Shown piece by piece: positions 34,354 to 43,481 of a DNA stretch of 64,000 nt (positions within the stretch are counted from its first letter, which is position 1; the number at the start of each line of letters is the position of its first letter). A program made the translations under genes and the position numbers. The notes beneath the pieces were generated by a model. That model saw only the letters and a program-made list of their open reading frames with translations. It was not told where the DNA came from and did no database searches. Origin of the DNA: Paenibacillus whitsoniae (GTDB lineage Bacteria; Bacillota; Bacilli; Paenibacillales; NBRC-103111); NCBI RefSeq assembly GCF_003955665.1, contig NZ_RXHU01000004.1:1-64000 (forward strand). The letters are read 5' to 3'.

Positions 34354-35697
34354 TTACTTTTTCCAAAGCTCGTTAAACTTGTCTTGCATCGCCTTCGTCA
34401 CATCTTCTGGCGTCGTATTTCTTCCGCCGATGATCTCGCCAAATTTGGACTGCAGCACATCAGCTACACCATTCGGCCACATCACGTTAGCAAAGTAGAT
34501 GGAATTGCCTGTTTTCTGATAATCCGTATAGGAATCTTTATAGAGGTCATTCGTCAAAGGCACACCGTTGAAGGCGCTAATCGAAGGGTTGTTCTTCACC
34601 CAAGCATCGAACAGATCGGATTTTGTATCAAACCAGTAGTTCAACACTTGCTTCACAGCATCCATGTTTTTGGTCTTCGCGTTAACAGCCCAGCCTGCTG
34701 CAGTGGAAACAGCTTGCCATGTTGGTTGACCCTTCTCATTTCCCGGCAGTGGGAAGAAACCGCGTTGGAAATCTACCGCACCTTTCGCCGTCATCGTTGG
34801 GAAATCCCAAGTGCCGTCGAACGCCATAGCCGCTTTGCCGTCAACGAACATTTGTGTTGCTTGCGCTCCCCCGAGACCAAGCGTGTTTTTTGCGATATAG
34901 CCTTTGGCATAGAGCTCTTTATACATCGAAACGGCTTTCACCCATTTCGGATCTGTCAACTGTTTTTCACCGGCTTGCAGCTTCGTATCAAAATCCTTCT
35001 CACCCGAGTACACCGTATTCGCAGCCAATTGGTACATACCAAATTGAATCCACCACGGGTCCTTGTCGCCCATTACAATTGGCGTGATTCCCGCATCTTT
35101 CAGCTTCTGACAATCGGCCAGGAAGGTATCCCAGTCCCTTGGAACTTCTGTGATGCCGGCTTTCGCGAACAAATCTTTGTTGTAGTAAGTACCCAAAATA
35201 TCGATACCTTTGGCCACGCCGTAGATTTTGCCGTTAGCAGACATATCTTCCTTTGCACCGGTGCTGATGTTGCTCATGAACGGCAGGTCAGACAGATCCG
35301 CCAGATAACCTGCTTTGGCTAGATCGATCACCGCTGCAGCCGAGCCCATTCTAGGCCAAACGCGGAAAAAGTCAGGCGCTTCGCCGGCTGCAAGCTTGGT
35401 TTTAATCGATGTTTTATATTGATCGTCAGGGAGTTTCTGCACTTCGAGCGTGATGTTCGGGAACTTCTCATGCACCATCTTAGGCAGAATGTCCAGCTCG
35501 AAATCCTGGCCGTCCGCCGCTTTATTCCCCGATACAACCATCGTCAAAGTAACGTTCGAACCGGATTTCGCATCCTTGCCGCCAGCGCTAGCTGATGTGT
35601 TGGACGCATTGTTTGAAGCGCTGCCGCAGCCGCTGAGCAAGACGAGAACCGAAGTTATTGCTGCCGTACCGGTTAGAATTGTCTTTATTTTCTTCAA
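34354..35697 (-). CDS. sugar ABC transporter substrate-binding lipoprotein
   Basis: A 447-residue family 1 solute-binding lipoprotein. The signal peptide ends in LLSGC, followed by a Ser/Asn-rich tether. The rest has the maltose-binding-like fold (VTLTMVVSG, KLAAGEAPDFFRVWPRMG, GKAAMAFDGTWDFPTM). It delivers an oligosaccharide to the two downstream permeases. A TTG at 35697 is preferred because AAGGGGA lies 8-9 bases upstream; the ATG at 35706 abuts the same sequence. It is first in the operon, with candidate regulator half-sites upstream. Confidence 0.93.
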   Translation of the reverse strand: MKKIKTILTGTAAITSVLVLLSGCGSASNNASNTSASAGGKDAKSGSNVTLTMVVSGNKAADGQDFELDILPKMVHEKFPNITLEVQKLPDDQYKTSIKTKLAAGEAPDFFRVWPRMGSAAAVIDLAKAGYLADLSDLPFMSNISTGAKEDMSANGKIYGVAKGIDILGTYYNKDLFAKAGITEVPRDWDTFLADCQKLKDAGITPIVMGDKDPWWIQFGMYQLAANTVYSGEKDFDTKLQAGEKQLTDPKWVKAVSMYKELYAKGYIAKNTLGLGGAQATQMFVDGKAAMAFDGTWDFPTMTAKGAVDFQRGFFPLPGNEKGQPTWQAVSTAAGWAVNAKTKNMDAVKQVLNYWFDTKSDLFDAWVKNNPSISAFNGVPLTNDLYKDSYTDYQKTGNSIYFANVMWPNGVADVLQSKFGEIIGGRNTTPEDVTKAMQDKFNELWKK

Positions 35698-35769
35698 ATG
35701 AACCATTCCCCTTTTGTTAAAATGATGATCTTTCTTGTCTCTAATCATAATGGGGTTATGAGTATATTT

Positions 35770-35813
35770 ACTTTAGCAATTAAAGTGCACTATTTTTAGA
35801 TTAAGATACTTTA
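35770..35813. promoter_or_regulatory. candidate regulator half-sites upstream of the sugar-binding-protein gene
   Basis: ACTTTA-N5-TAAAGT (35770-35786) is a perfect inverted repeat, and a third ACTTTA lies at 35808-35813. The first copy extends to ACTTTAGC, also present at 27562 in front of the YesMN-like genes. The surrounding 110 bases are A+T-rich. Confidence 0.4.
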
Positions 35814-35828
35814 TTTCTTATAAAAAGA

Positions 35829-35868
35829 TAAAAAAGACAGCCTCGACTTTTGTCGAAGCTGCCTTTCT
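35829..35868 (-). terminator. terminator of thyA
   Basis: AAGACAGCCTCGAC pairs with GTCGAAGCTGCCTT with one or two mismatches, followed on the minus strand by a run of six T. Confidence 0.85.
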
Positions 35869-35880
35869 TTCGTACAGATC

Positions 35881-36675
35881 CTAGATCGCAATCGGCGCTT
35901 TAATCCCCGGGTGATAGGTGTATCCTTCAAACACGAAGTCTTCAAATTGATAATCGAAAATCGAGTCCGGCTTGCGCTGAATCGTCAACTTCGGCAGCGG
36001 GTAAGGCTCTCTGGTCAACTGCAGCTCCACTTGCTCCAGGTGGTTCAGATAAATATGCACGTCGCCGCCTGTCCAGATCAGATCGCCGACTTCGAGATCG
36101 CACTGCTGCGCCACCATATGTGTGAGCAGCGCATAGGAGGCGAGGTTGAAAGGGAGCCCCAGGAATGTGTCCACGGACCTCATCTGAAACATACAGCTCA
36201 GCTTGCCGTCCGCCACATAGAACTGAAAAGCATAATGGCAAGGCGGCAACGCCATGTTATCTACTTCAGCCGGGTTCCAGGCGCTGACAAGATGACGGCG
36301 GGAATCCGGATTTCGCTTGATCTGCTCGATCAATTTCGCGATCTGGTCAATGACCTCGCCGTTCGGACCTTGCCAAGTCCGCCATTGGGCGCCATATACC
36401 CGGCCGAGGTTGCCTTCTTCGTCCGCCCACTCATCCCAGATCGTCACGCCGTTGTCGAGCAAATATTTCACGTTCGTGCTTCCGCTGATGAACCACAGCA
36501 GCTCGTGTACGATGGATTTGATGTGCAGTCTTTTGGTTGTCAGCAGCGGAAAGCCTTCTTGCAGGTTGATCCGCATTTGCCGGCCGAAAACAGAAGTTGT
36601 GCCTGTGCCGGTCCGGTCTTCTTTACGAACTCCATGATCCATTACGTCACGGAGAAGATCTAGGTACGCTTTCAT
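35881..36675 (-). CDS. thyA: thymidylate synthase
   Basis: A 264-residue enzyme, the same length as E. coli ThyA, that methylates dUMP with methylene-tetrahydrofolate. Catalytic Cys146 is in [32 protein letters not shown]-type [14 protein letters not shown] and [10 protein letters not shown] are all present. GAGGTG lies just before the ATG. It is monocistronic with its own terminator. The dihydrofolate it forms is recycled by DfrA, encoded 21 kb away. Confidence 0.97.
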   Translation of the reverse strand: MKAYLDLLRDVMDHGVRKEDRTGTGTTSVFGRQMRINLQEGFPLLTTKRLHIKSIVHELLWFISGSTNVKYLLDNGVTIWDEWADEEGNLGRVYGAQWRTWQGPNGEVIDQIAKLIEQIKRNPDSRRHLVSAWNPAEVDNMALPPCHYAFQFYVADGKLSCMFQMRSVDTFLGLPFNLASYALLTHMVAQQCDLEVGDLIWTGGDVHIYLNHLEQVELQLTREPYPLPKLTIQRKPDSIFDYQFEDFVFEGYTYHPGIKAPIAI

Positions 36676-36771
36676 GGTTCACCTCATACATTTTTTCGCC
36701 GCGGGGCCTATCTCTGCATTATATAACGAATCTCTTATTTTCACTATGATTTCATGGGTATTGCCATAAAA

Positions 36772-36808
36772 AACAAGCAGGAGCCGCTTAATCCTCGGCT
36801 CCTGTTTC
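36772..36808 (-). terminator. terminator of the deacetylase gene
   Basis: CAGGAGCCG (36778-36786) pairs with CGGCTCCTG (36796-36804); CTTGTTTTTT follows on the minus strand. Confidence 0.85.
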
Positions 36809-36813
36809 ATTCT

Positions 36814-37539
36814 TCACGGATGCTTTGCGGGGACTGCTTTCCGGTAAGTTAACAACTCGGATACAGTAACGAACCGATAGCCTCTCTTCTCCAATTCGGG
36901 CAAAATCCGCTTCAACGCCTCGATCGTTTGAGTACGCCCCTCCACATAATCGTGGAACAATACGATGTCGCCGTTTCTCGAATTGTTTAAAACTTTATTG
37001 ACAATTTTATCGACCCCTGGCGTGCTCCAATCCTTCGTATCCAAATGCCAAGACCACATAATCATCTTGTAACCTTCTTGTTTGACAATACTGACTAAGC
37101 TTTCGTTATAAAATCCGCCAGGCGGCCGAAATAATTGACATCGAATCCCCGCTACGTTGTAGATGACGTCTTCGGCTTTTTTAATTTCCGTTTTCATATT
37201 CGTTCGTTTGGAAAGGTAAGCATGGCTATATGTATGATTGGCGATCTCATGTCCTTCGCTTACTTCTCGTTTCAGCACGTCAGGATACAGGTTGATCTTA
37301 TTCCCCACTACAAAAAAAGTCGCTTTCGCATGATATTGCTTGAGCAAATCCAGGATCTCGGGGGTATACCTTGGGTGTGGGCCATCATCGAAAGTTAAGG
37401 CGATCACTTTCTCATCAGTACTGATTTCCCATACGACCTCCCCGCGTGTTTCATAATAAGATCTGTCCTTGGGAGAAGCGGCATAACCAACGGACTGAAA
37501 GAGTAAAAAGAGTAAAGAAAAGGTGACTATCTTGCGCAT
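36814..37539 (-). CDS. secreted polysaccharide deacetylase (NodB domain)
   Basis: A 241-residue exported enzyme with a signal peptide (IVTFSLLFLLFQSVGYAA) and a NodB-homology domain. Metal-binding and catalytic motifs are intact: TFDDGPHPRY, the HEIANHTYSH motif, RPPGGFYN and WSWHLDTKDWSTPG. Similar Bacillus proteins (PdaA/PdaB, YlxY) act on peptidoglycan or chitooligosaccharides. AGGAGG lies just before the ATG. It stands alone. Confidence 0.92.
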   Translation of the reverse strand: MRKIVTFSLLFLLFQSVGYAASPKDRSYYETRGEVVWEISTDEKVIALTFDDGPHPRYTPEILDLLKQYHAKATFFVVGNKINLYPDVLKREVSEGHEIANHTYSHAYLSKRTNMKTEIKKAEDVIYNVAGIRCQLFRPPGGFYNESLVSIVKQEGYKMIMWSWHLDTKDWSTPGVDKIVNKVLNNSRNGDIVLFHDYVEGRTQTIEALKRILPELEKRGYRFVTVSELLTYRKAVPAKHP

Positions 37540-37734
37540 TGTTGCCTCCTAATGTCAGTACTTTTGTAAACCTTAGGATGCACCAATTCATGGATTTAAC
37601 TCATACTTTAGAAAGTGTTCACACTTGTGGAAGATTCGACAATACCTCCCCTTTTCCACCCGTAGACAAGCCACCAGGGAAAATTCATAATGATAGATGA
37701 ATGTCCACTTATTCCCAAGGAGTGATTGTCTGCC

Positions 37735-38292
37735 ATGTCCAAAAAGATCCTGCTTCTAACCGGCGATGCTGCCGAAGTGCTGGAAATCTATTACCCTTAC
37801 TTCCGTGTATTAGAGGAAGGGTACGATGCGGTCATTGCTTCACCTACGAAAAAAGTGCTTCGCACCGTCGTTCACGATTTCGTGGAGGACTGGGAAACGT
37901 ATACGGAAAAACCGGCGCACCAGCTCCCTTCGCATATCGCGTTTGCGGATGTGGACCCGAGCGAGTATACGGGTCTGATCATTCCCGGCGGCCGCGCGCC
38001 GGAATACATTCGCGGAAGCGAAGATGTGCCGCGCATTCTTCGCCATTTCATTGAGGCAGACAAGCCGATCGGCGCGATCTGCCACGGGGCGCAGGTCTTT
38101 GCCGCGCTCAAAGACAGCCGCGTCTTCGAAGGCCGCACGATGACGGCCTACAACGCATGCCGCCTGGACGTCGAGTCCCTCGGCGCAACTTACACAACGG
38201 ACACGCTGCACGTGGACGGCAAGCTTGTGAGCGGACACGCATGGCCGGATCTGCCGGGCTTCATGCGTGAGTTTTTGAAGCTGCTGGCGTAG
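37735..38292 (+). CDS. DJ-1/PfpI family protein
   Basis: A 185-residue DJ-1/PfpI-fold protein with the nucleophile elbow GAICHGAQ (Cys) and an acidic partner upstream (Glu in APEYIRG). Family roles include deglycase, protease-like and stress functions, and the specific activity is not predictable. ATG at 37735 follows AAGGAG by about 12 bases. It is monocistronic with a strong terminator. Confidence 0.9.
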   Translation: MSKKILLLTGDAAEVLEIYYPYFRVLEEGYDAVIASPTKKVLRTVVHDFVEDWETYTEKPAHQLPSHIAFADVDPSEYTGLIIPGGRAPEYIRGSEDVPRILRHFIEADKPIGAICHGAQVFAALKDSRVFEGRTMTAYNACRLDVESLGATYTTDTLHVDGKLVSGHAWPDLPGFMREFLKLLA

Positions 38293-38312
38293 AAGACGCC
38301 GGCAGAACGGAC

Positions 38313-38342
38313 GAAAGGCTGCCCCGAGAGGCAGCCTTCTTC
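38313..38342. terminator. bidirectional terminator
   Basis: AAGGCTGCC (38315-38323) pairs with GGCAGCCTT (38330-38338) between the DJ-1 gene and the convergent FadR-type regulator gene. Confidence 0.85.
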
Positions 38343-39063
38343 ATTGATAAATGTGCAGCAAATCCTCTTCCGTTTCCTGCAAATGGCGCGCCATCGCTTC
38401 CCTCGCATCCGCTTCAACCTGATTTCGGATTGCCTGCAAAATCGCGTAATGCGCGCGCATCACCCGCTCCATATTCTCCATCCCGCGAAAAGAAAGCACT
38501 CGACTCTCGTACAGGTAGTCCGACAGCGAGTTCAACACCATCTCAAGCGCCGGCTGCTTCGCTGCGGCCACAATCGCCCTGTGAAAGTCGACATCCGCGT
38601 TCGCGTAGCCTTTCTCTTCACTGTAGTGTTTCTCCATAATTGTCAGGCATTCCTGCATGCGGGCGAGATCCGCCTCGGTAGCCCGCTTCGCCGCAAGCCC
38701 GGCGGCTTCAACCTCGAGCAGCTTGCGCACCTCATGCACATCGAAGACAGAGATATGGTTTCTTTTAAAAGCAATCATCACCGACTCCGCCATTTTGTCA
38801 TGGGACGGCGGGCGAATCGTAATGCGTTTGCCGTGCTGAACGTCCAAAATGCCGCGGGAAACCAGAATTTGCGTCGCTTCGCGAATGACCGTGCGGCTGA
38901 CGCCGAACGACTCGCTCAGCTGGTTTTGCGATGGAAACGGCTCCTCGGGACTGATTTTGCCTTCCAAAATCGCATCCATAATATATTGCGCCGTCGTTTC
39001 CGATAGCGAGGCGGAAGTGAGACGCGTCGCGTTCACTTTGGAGCCGTCAAACGCTTTTGTCAT
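38341..39063 (-). CDS. FadR-subfamily GntR transcriptional regulator
   Basis: A 240-residue repressor-type protein. The N-terminal winged helix-turn-helix spans about residues 20-85 (PFPSQNQLSESFGVSRTVIR), and the C-terminal all-helical FCD domain has metal or effector residues in DVDFHRAIV and RAHYAIL. It begins 12 bases after the cyclase gene with GAGGAGG before the ATG, so it is the last gene of the catabolic operon and probably controls it. The palindrome at 39780 is a candidate operator. The effector is presumably an organic acid made by the pathway. Confidence 0.92.
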   Translation of the reverse strand: MTKAFDGSKVNATRLTSASLSETTAQYIMDAILEGKISPEEPFPSQNQLSESFGVSRTVIREATQILVSRGILDVQHGKRITIRPPSHDKMAESVMIAFKRNHISVFDVHEVRKLLEVEAAGLAAKRATEADLARMQECLTIMEKHYSEEKGYANADVDFHRAIVAAAKQPALEMVLNSLSDYLYESRVLSFRGMENMERVMRAHYAILQAIRNQVEADAREAMARHLQETEEDLLHIYQ

Positions 39064-39075
39064 ACGCGCCCTCCT

Positions 39076-39759
39076 CTACTGATCCTCAAGCTCGGCCACA
39101 ACCTGGCATGGCCCACTGTCGACGCCCGCCACAAGCAAAGGTAGCGCTGTCACCTTGCGCAGCCGGTCAGCCGCAACCCCATCAAACGTCAAATCTTCGA
39201 TGATGACCATCGGAACCTTCCGTTCAGGATTCAGAAGCTGCAAATGCGCTCGATGCCCCTCTTCCTTCAGCATGTAGCAGGACAGCGACAGCCAGTCCAG
39301 AGCAACGCCCTTTAGCTTAGGGCATTCCTCGGCCAAGTAGCGGCAGGCTTCCTCGCTCACACCCGGTCCGCGTTCCGAATAACCTTGCGGATCGACCGTG
39401 CGCTTCTCTGAGAAGCCGCTGCGAATCAGCAAAAGATCGGCCTGCTTGAGCTCCGTTTCGTAAGCGCGCAGTTCATCGGCAGTCACGAGCTCGCCGTAGG
39501 ATTTGGGGATGTCCAAGAGCAGCGGGCGATCGTAGACGAAGGCGTCAATGGCCATGTCCGATAGGGTAAGACCATTATCATAGACATGCTTTTGGGAATC
39601 CATATGGGAGCCGAAGTGGTTAAACAGCGTGATGCGATACTCGTTGCAGATATCCCCCTTCGGAATGGAGGAGTATTGTGAAAACTCTACTTTCGGATTG
39701 CCGGGCCAAACCGGGTCCTTCGCATCGAGCAAATAGGACAAACGTTGATAGACTGGCAT
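39076..39759 (-). CDS. cyclase-family metal hydrolase (kynurenine formamidase-like)
   Basis: A 227-residue protein with the cyclase-family metal motif HxGxHxDxxxH: His48, His52, Asp54, His58 in NHFGSHMDSQKH. Known members open amide or lactam-like bonds (kynurenine formamidase, isatin hydrolase). It is cytoplasmic. AGAGGTG lies before the ATG, and the gene has its own promoter with a palindrome over the -10. The substrate is unknown; context suggests an acid-yielding ring- or amide-opening step. Confidence 0.88.
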   Translation of the reverse strand: MPVYQRLSYLLDAKDPVWPGNPKVEFSQYSSIPKGDICNEYRITLFNHFGSHMDSQKHVYDNGLTLSDMAIDAFVYDRPLLLDIPKSYGELVTADELRAYETELKQADLLLIRSGFSEKRTVDPQGYSERGPGVSEEACRYLAEECPKLKGVALDWLSLSCYMLKEEGHRAHLQLLNPERKVPMVIIEDLTFDGVAADRLRKVTALPLLVAGVDSGPCQVVAELEDQ

Positions 39760-39779
39760 GACAGCACCTCTTTTTTAGG

Positions 39780-39818
39780 ATATATGGTTATCATATATAA
39801 TCTTATATTACATGTAAA
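39780..39818 (-). promoter_or_regulatory. promoter and operator of the cyclase-regulator pair
   Basis: On the minus strand TTTACA (39818-39813), 17 bases and TATGAT (39795-39790) form a sigma-A-like promoter. A 19-bp palindrome ATATATG-N5-CATATAT (39780-39798) covers the -10, as expected of a repressor site. Confidence 0.6.
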
Positions 39819-39894
39819 TCCCTGGAAGGGTGTCGGCCACATTCTTGCTCTCTTTCTCGTAATCGGAAGCATTCACAGACTTCTCACGTGTGGA

Positions 39895-39918
39895 AGGGCT
39901 GCCCCGCAGGGCAGCCCT
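39895..39918 (-). terminator. hairpin after the FAH gene
   Basis: AGGGCTGCCC / GGGCAGCCCT is a perfect 10-bp stem with a 4-base loop, 14 bases past the FAH stop. T-runs are short on both sides, so it may only attenuate. Confidence 0.65.
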
Positions 39919-39931
39919 CTTTACGTAACGC

Positions 39932-40834
39932 TTACTCCGCCACCATGCGGTTCGTCAGCGTGCCGAGCTTTTCAATTTCAACGGTGACGACGTCTCCATC
40001 CTTCAAATACACCTGCTTCTCCGGCGGATAGCCAAGCACAACGCCTTCCGGCGTCCCCGTCAGGACGATGTCCCCCGGCTCCAGCGTCATGTGCTGTGAC
40101 AGGTACGAGATGATCTCATCACAGTGGAAAATCATATCCGACGTGTTCGATTTTTGCCGCTCTTCGCCGTTGACCAGTGTCCGAATCGTCAAATCGTTCG
40201 GATTGCCTACCTCATCTGCCGTTACGAGATACGGCCCGATCGGCGCGAACTTGTCGCAGGTTTTGCCAAGCAGCCACTGCGACGTGCGCATTTGCAGATC
40301 GCGCGCTGACAAATCGTTCGCGTTGCAGTAGCCGAACACGTAGTCCAGCGCTTCCTGGCGGCTGACGTACTTCGCCTTGCGGCCGATGACGATGGCGAGC
40401 TCCGCTTCGTAATCGACCTTCTCCGACGTGCGCGGCAGCGGCACGTCTTCGCCATGCGCAGCAAGTGCGTTGCTGAACTTGTTGAACAGAATCGGCGATT
40501 GCGGGATCGGCGCATTCGTCTCTTCCGCGTGGCGGCGGTAGTTCAAGCCGACGCAAATGATTTTGCCCGGCGCCGTGACGCAGGGGCCGAGGGTGAGCTG
40601 CGCTTCCTCCAGCAGATAGGAAGCGTGGTCTTGCCCCGGCGCCAGCGCACGGTCGGCGAGCGCCTGCAAAGCGAGGAGCGCGGGAGCGCCGCCCTCCAAA
40701 AGCTGCTGCACCGTAACCGGCGTCGCCGGATCGGCCGCTATCTTCGCGAACGCTGCTAGCACGTCGATGATACCTTGCTCTTTTGCCACACCCAGCCGGT
40801 ACGTTCCTTGCCATTCAAACGTTACAATTTTCAT
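39932..40834 (-). CDS. fumarylacetoacetate hydrolase family protein
   Basis: A 300-residue FAH-fold enzyme with an N-terminal cap and the catalytic core (ICVGLNYRRHAEETN, LFNKFSNAL, DYEAELAIVIG with metal-binding acids, FGYCNANDLSARDLQ, GDIVLTGTPEGV). The family cleaves C-C bonds of 2,4-diketo acids, hydrates, or acts as oxaloacetate tautomerase. ATG at 40834 follows AGGAGTG by a normal distance. It lies between the aminotransferase and the cyclase. A diketo-deoxysugar-acid hydrolase is one plausible activity. Confidence 0.9.
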   Translation of the reverse strand: MKIVTFEWQGTYRLGVAKEQGIIDVLAAFAKIAADPATPVTVQQLLEGGAPALLALQALADRALAPGQDHASYLLEEAQLTLGPCVTAPGKIICVGLNYRRHAEETNAPIPQSPILFNKFSNALAAHGEDVPLPRTSEKVDYEAELAIVIGRKAKYVSRQEALDYVFGYCNANDLSARDLQMRTSQWLLGKTCDKFAPIGPYLVTADEVGNPNDLTIRTLVNGEERQKSNTSDMIFHCDEIISYLSQHMTLEPGDIVLTGTPEGVVLGYPPEKQVYLKDGDVVTVEIEKLGTLTNRMVAE

Positions 40835-40854
40835 GTGCGGTTCCACTCCTGTTC

Positions 40855-42144
40855 CTATTTCACGATAAGTTCCTTCAGCACACTCTCAATGATGTCCAGC
40901 GTGTTCTCTATGTCCGCATCCGTATGGCTGTACGAGATATGATTGCGTTTAATATTCATCGGCATCTTGAAAATCCCTTTATCGATCAACTTTCTCCGAT
41001 ACGCCACATACAGCTCGGCATCGTTCTGCTGCAGCTCCGCATAATGCTTCGGTTCCGTCTCCATAAAATACGTCGTCCACACCGAGCCGAAGCCCGCGAC
41101 GTAGGCTTTGATGCCAAGCCGCTCGTGGATCGTACGGATGCCGGAACGCATTTTCTCCCCTAAGCGGAAAATGTGCTCATGCACCGGCTCGTTCTCCATC
41201 AGCTCGAGCGTCGCAATCGAGGCGGCCGTGCCGACCGCATGCCCGTTGTACGTGCCGGCGAACCAGACATCGCCGCCCGGATACGTATTGAAGCGCTGCA
41301 TATATTCGCGCTTGCCCGCCACCGCGGCGATCGGGTAGCCGTTCGCCATCGCTTTGCCCATCGTGGTCAGGTCCGGCGTCACGCCGGCGACTTTTTGGAA
41401 TCCGCCGATGCTGTGACGGAAGCCGGTAATCACCTCATCGAAGATGAGCAGGGCACCGTACTTCGTGCACAGCTCGCGCAGCCCTTCGAGGAAGCCCGGC
41501 TGCGGCATAATGCAGCCAATGTTGTGCGGGATCGGCTCCACGATCAATGACGCGATCTGCCCCGGATTCTCCTTGAACGTCCGTTCCACGTCGTCCAAGT
41601 CGTTATAGGTGCAGATCAAGGTATTGTCGATCGCTTCGTCCATCATGCCCGCGGAGCCCGGATCGCGCTTGCCGATCATATCCCAGGCGCTCAGCATGTT
41701 GCGGGCGACGTAGTCGTGCCAGCCGTGGTAGCAGCCCTGGAACTTGATCAGCTTCGCACGGCCGGTGATCGCGCGTGTTAATCGGATCGCGTGGTACGTC
41801 GCCTCCGAGCCGGAGTTACAGAACAGCACCTGCTCCGCCGAGGGGACGTGCTGACAGATTTTGCGGGAAAGCTCCACTTCCAGATCGGTACAGCCGACGC
41901 CGTACAAATCCGTCCGCTCGATCGCTTCAATGACCTTGCGGTTCACATAGGGATGGCTGTGTCCTAGAATAATAGGGCCGAATGCGGCCTGATAGTCGAT
42001 GTATTTTTTACCTTCGGCATCGTAAATGTAGGCGCCTTCCCCTTTCGTAAACACCTTCATTGGGTTCACGTTGCGGATTGACGTATGCACGCCGCCCGGC
42101 GCGTATCGTTTGGACTCTTCGTAGAGCTCTATGTTTTTAGACAT
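40855..42144 (-). CDS. class-III aminotransferase, glutamate-1-semialdehyde aminomutase-like
   Basis: A 429-residue PLP enzyme close to HemL-type aminomutases (KRYAPGGVHTSIR, IDYQAAFGPIILGHSHP, FCNSGSEATYHAIRLTRA, FDEVITGFR, PLP lysine in MGKAMANGYP). The family includes haem-pathway aminomutase and catabolic amino-acid or amine aminotransferases; the operon has no haem genes, so a catabolic role is likely. AAGGAGG lies before the ATG. The reaction and amine donor are unknown. Confidence 0.9.
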   Translation of the reverse strand: MSKNIELYEESKRYAPGGVHTSIRNVNPMKVFTKGEGAYIYDAEGKKYIDYQAAFGPIILGHSHPYVNRKVIEAIERTDLYGVGCTDLEVELSRKICQHVPSAEQVLFCNSGSEATYHAIRLTRAITGRAKLIKFQGCYHGWHDYVARNMLSAWDMIGKRDPGSAGMMDEAIDNTLICTYNDLDDVERTFKENPGQIASLIVEPIPHNIGCIMPQPGFLEGLRELCTKYGALLIFDEVITGFRHSIGGFQKVAGVTPDLTTMGKAMANGYPIAAVAGKREYMQRFNTYPGGDVWFAGTYNGHAVGTAASIATLELMENEPVHEHIFRLGEKMRSGIRTIHERLGIKAYVAGFGSVWTTYFMETEPKHYAELQQNDAELYVAYRRKLIDKGIFKMPMNIKRNHISYSHTDADIENTLDIIESVLKELIVK

Positions 42145-42171
42145 GGAAATACCTCCTTAGGATTCACAATG

Positions 42172-43011
42172 TTAGGTTAACCCGAGAATGTCCGGCGTGT
42201 TGCGGTGAATAATGTCTTCAATGATGTGCTCGGGAATGCGCGGCAAATTTGTGCCTTCCACCAAATGATTGATGTTCCGGGTCGCGTCAATCATCCCCTG
42301 CGTGGTGAAGAACGGGAAGTCGGAGCCGAACAGGATTTTATGCGTAACACCGTACTCCATCGCCGACACAAGCGCATTGTAAAACTGCCACGGCCGCGAG
42401 CCGAGCGCGGATAAATCCATGTACATGTTGACGTTTTTGCGGACGACGGAAATGCATTCATCCACCCAGGGATGGCCCATGTGGGCGATAATCATTTTGA
42501 GCTGCGGAAACGCCCGTGCAATCGGATCTAGATTAGCCGGACGCGAGGCGTCGAGGTAGCCTTCCGGCACGAACGATGTCCCTTGATGCCACAGAATCGG
42601 CAGGTTCAGCTCCGCGGCTTTGGCGTATAGTTCGAAATGCTGTTGGTCGGTCGGGTAAAAGTTTTGATAGATCGGGCCCAGCTTCAAGCCTTGCAGCCCA
42701 TATTCCTTGATCGCTTCCTCCAGCAGCCGCGCGGCGTTCGGGCGATTCGGGTCGACGCTGGCGAAGCCGAACAATCTGCCCGGCGCGGTGGCGACATACT
42801 CGGCGACCGTTTGGTTCGGGACGGCGATACCGGTCGCCGGCGCATCGAAGGCGAGCACGATCGCCCCGTCGAACGGGCGAATATTCGCCTCGTGCTGTGC
42901 CTCCGTTGCGATAATGTCCATGTGCTCGCCCCAACTGCGCTTCACGGCTGCACGGAACGGCCCGCTCGTCTGACCGGGCAGAAATAAATGCGTATGGCAG
43001 TCAAAAATCAT
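42172..43011 (-). CDS. amidohydrolase-2 family metal hydrolase
   Basis: A 279-residue TIM-barrel amidohydrolase (COG2159-like). Metal ligands are visible in FDCHTHLF, ILWHQGTS, IIAHMGHPW and the late FGSDFPF. Relatives include decarboxylases (ACMSD type) and lactonases. It is the first gene of the five-gene catabolic operon, with AAAGGCGGG upstream of the ATG. A sugar-lactonase or decarboxylase role is possible. Confidence 0.9.
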   Translation of the reverse strand: MIFDCHTHLFLPGQTSGPFRAAVKRSWGEHMDIIATEAQHEANIRPFDGAIVLAFDAPATGIAVPNQTVAEYVATAPGRLFGFASVDPNRPNAARLLEEAIKEYGLQGLKLGPIYQNFYPTDQQHFELYAKAAELNLPILWHQGTSFVPEGYLDASRPANLDPIARAFPQLKMIIAHMGHPWVDECISVVRKNVNMYMDLSALGSRPWQFYNALVSAMEYGVTHKILFGSDFPFFTTQGMIDATRNINHLVEGTNLPRIPEHIIEDIIHRNTPDILGLT

Positions 43012-43303
43012 CGTAGGTCCCGCCTTTCATGGAGTGTCATGCCGTTTACAGGCATGGGGAAAGAACCCCTTGCTGATCGCGATTTACTGAGGAATCGCGG
43101 TCGCGCGAGGCTGATGCTTGTTGTATGCGTCATTGTGCAGATAATTGAGTTTTCTCATACACAGCAAGGTGGCGGCGTAGTCGAGGCATTGGTTTGACCA
43201 CCGCCATGAATTGCGAAGCAACGTGCTTCCTACGATTCGCTCTCGCTGGGAAAGGGCTGATTGGTCGCAGCTGAGCTTCTAGAGTTGGGATCGAGGGTCA
43301 AAG

Positions 43304-43481
43304 CCTGCAAAAAAGCAGGAATTCCCCTCTTCCCCCGCATGATTTTAAGAAATTCCTGCGATTTGGCAGGCATTTCCGGCGAAAACTCGGATCTGGAGCC
43401 GATCCGGCCCAAAAAGCTGCGTTTTCGCAGGCATTTTGCTGAAAACGGCAATTTGGCGGGAAATTCCTGCATTTTTGCAGG
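43304..43481. repeat. four-hairpin intergenic element C (stem CCTGC/GCAGG)
   Basis: Four hairpins CCTGC-N6-GCAGG start at 43304, 43355, 43416 (GCTGC variant) and 43466; the spacing is 51, 61 and 50 bp. Flanks repeat AAATTCCTGC and GCAGGCATTTCC. Read in reverse, its layout and sequence match the element at 56901, including the shared block GCAGCTTTTTGGGC. The 640-bp gap in which it lies (43012-43649) otherwise shows only the regulator's terminator and no supported gene. Confidence 0.85.
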
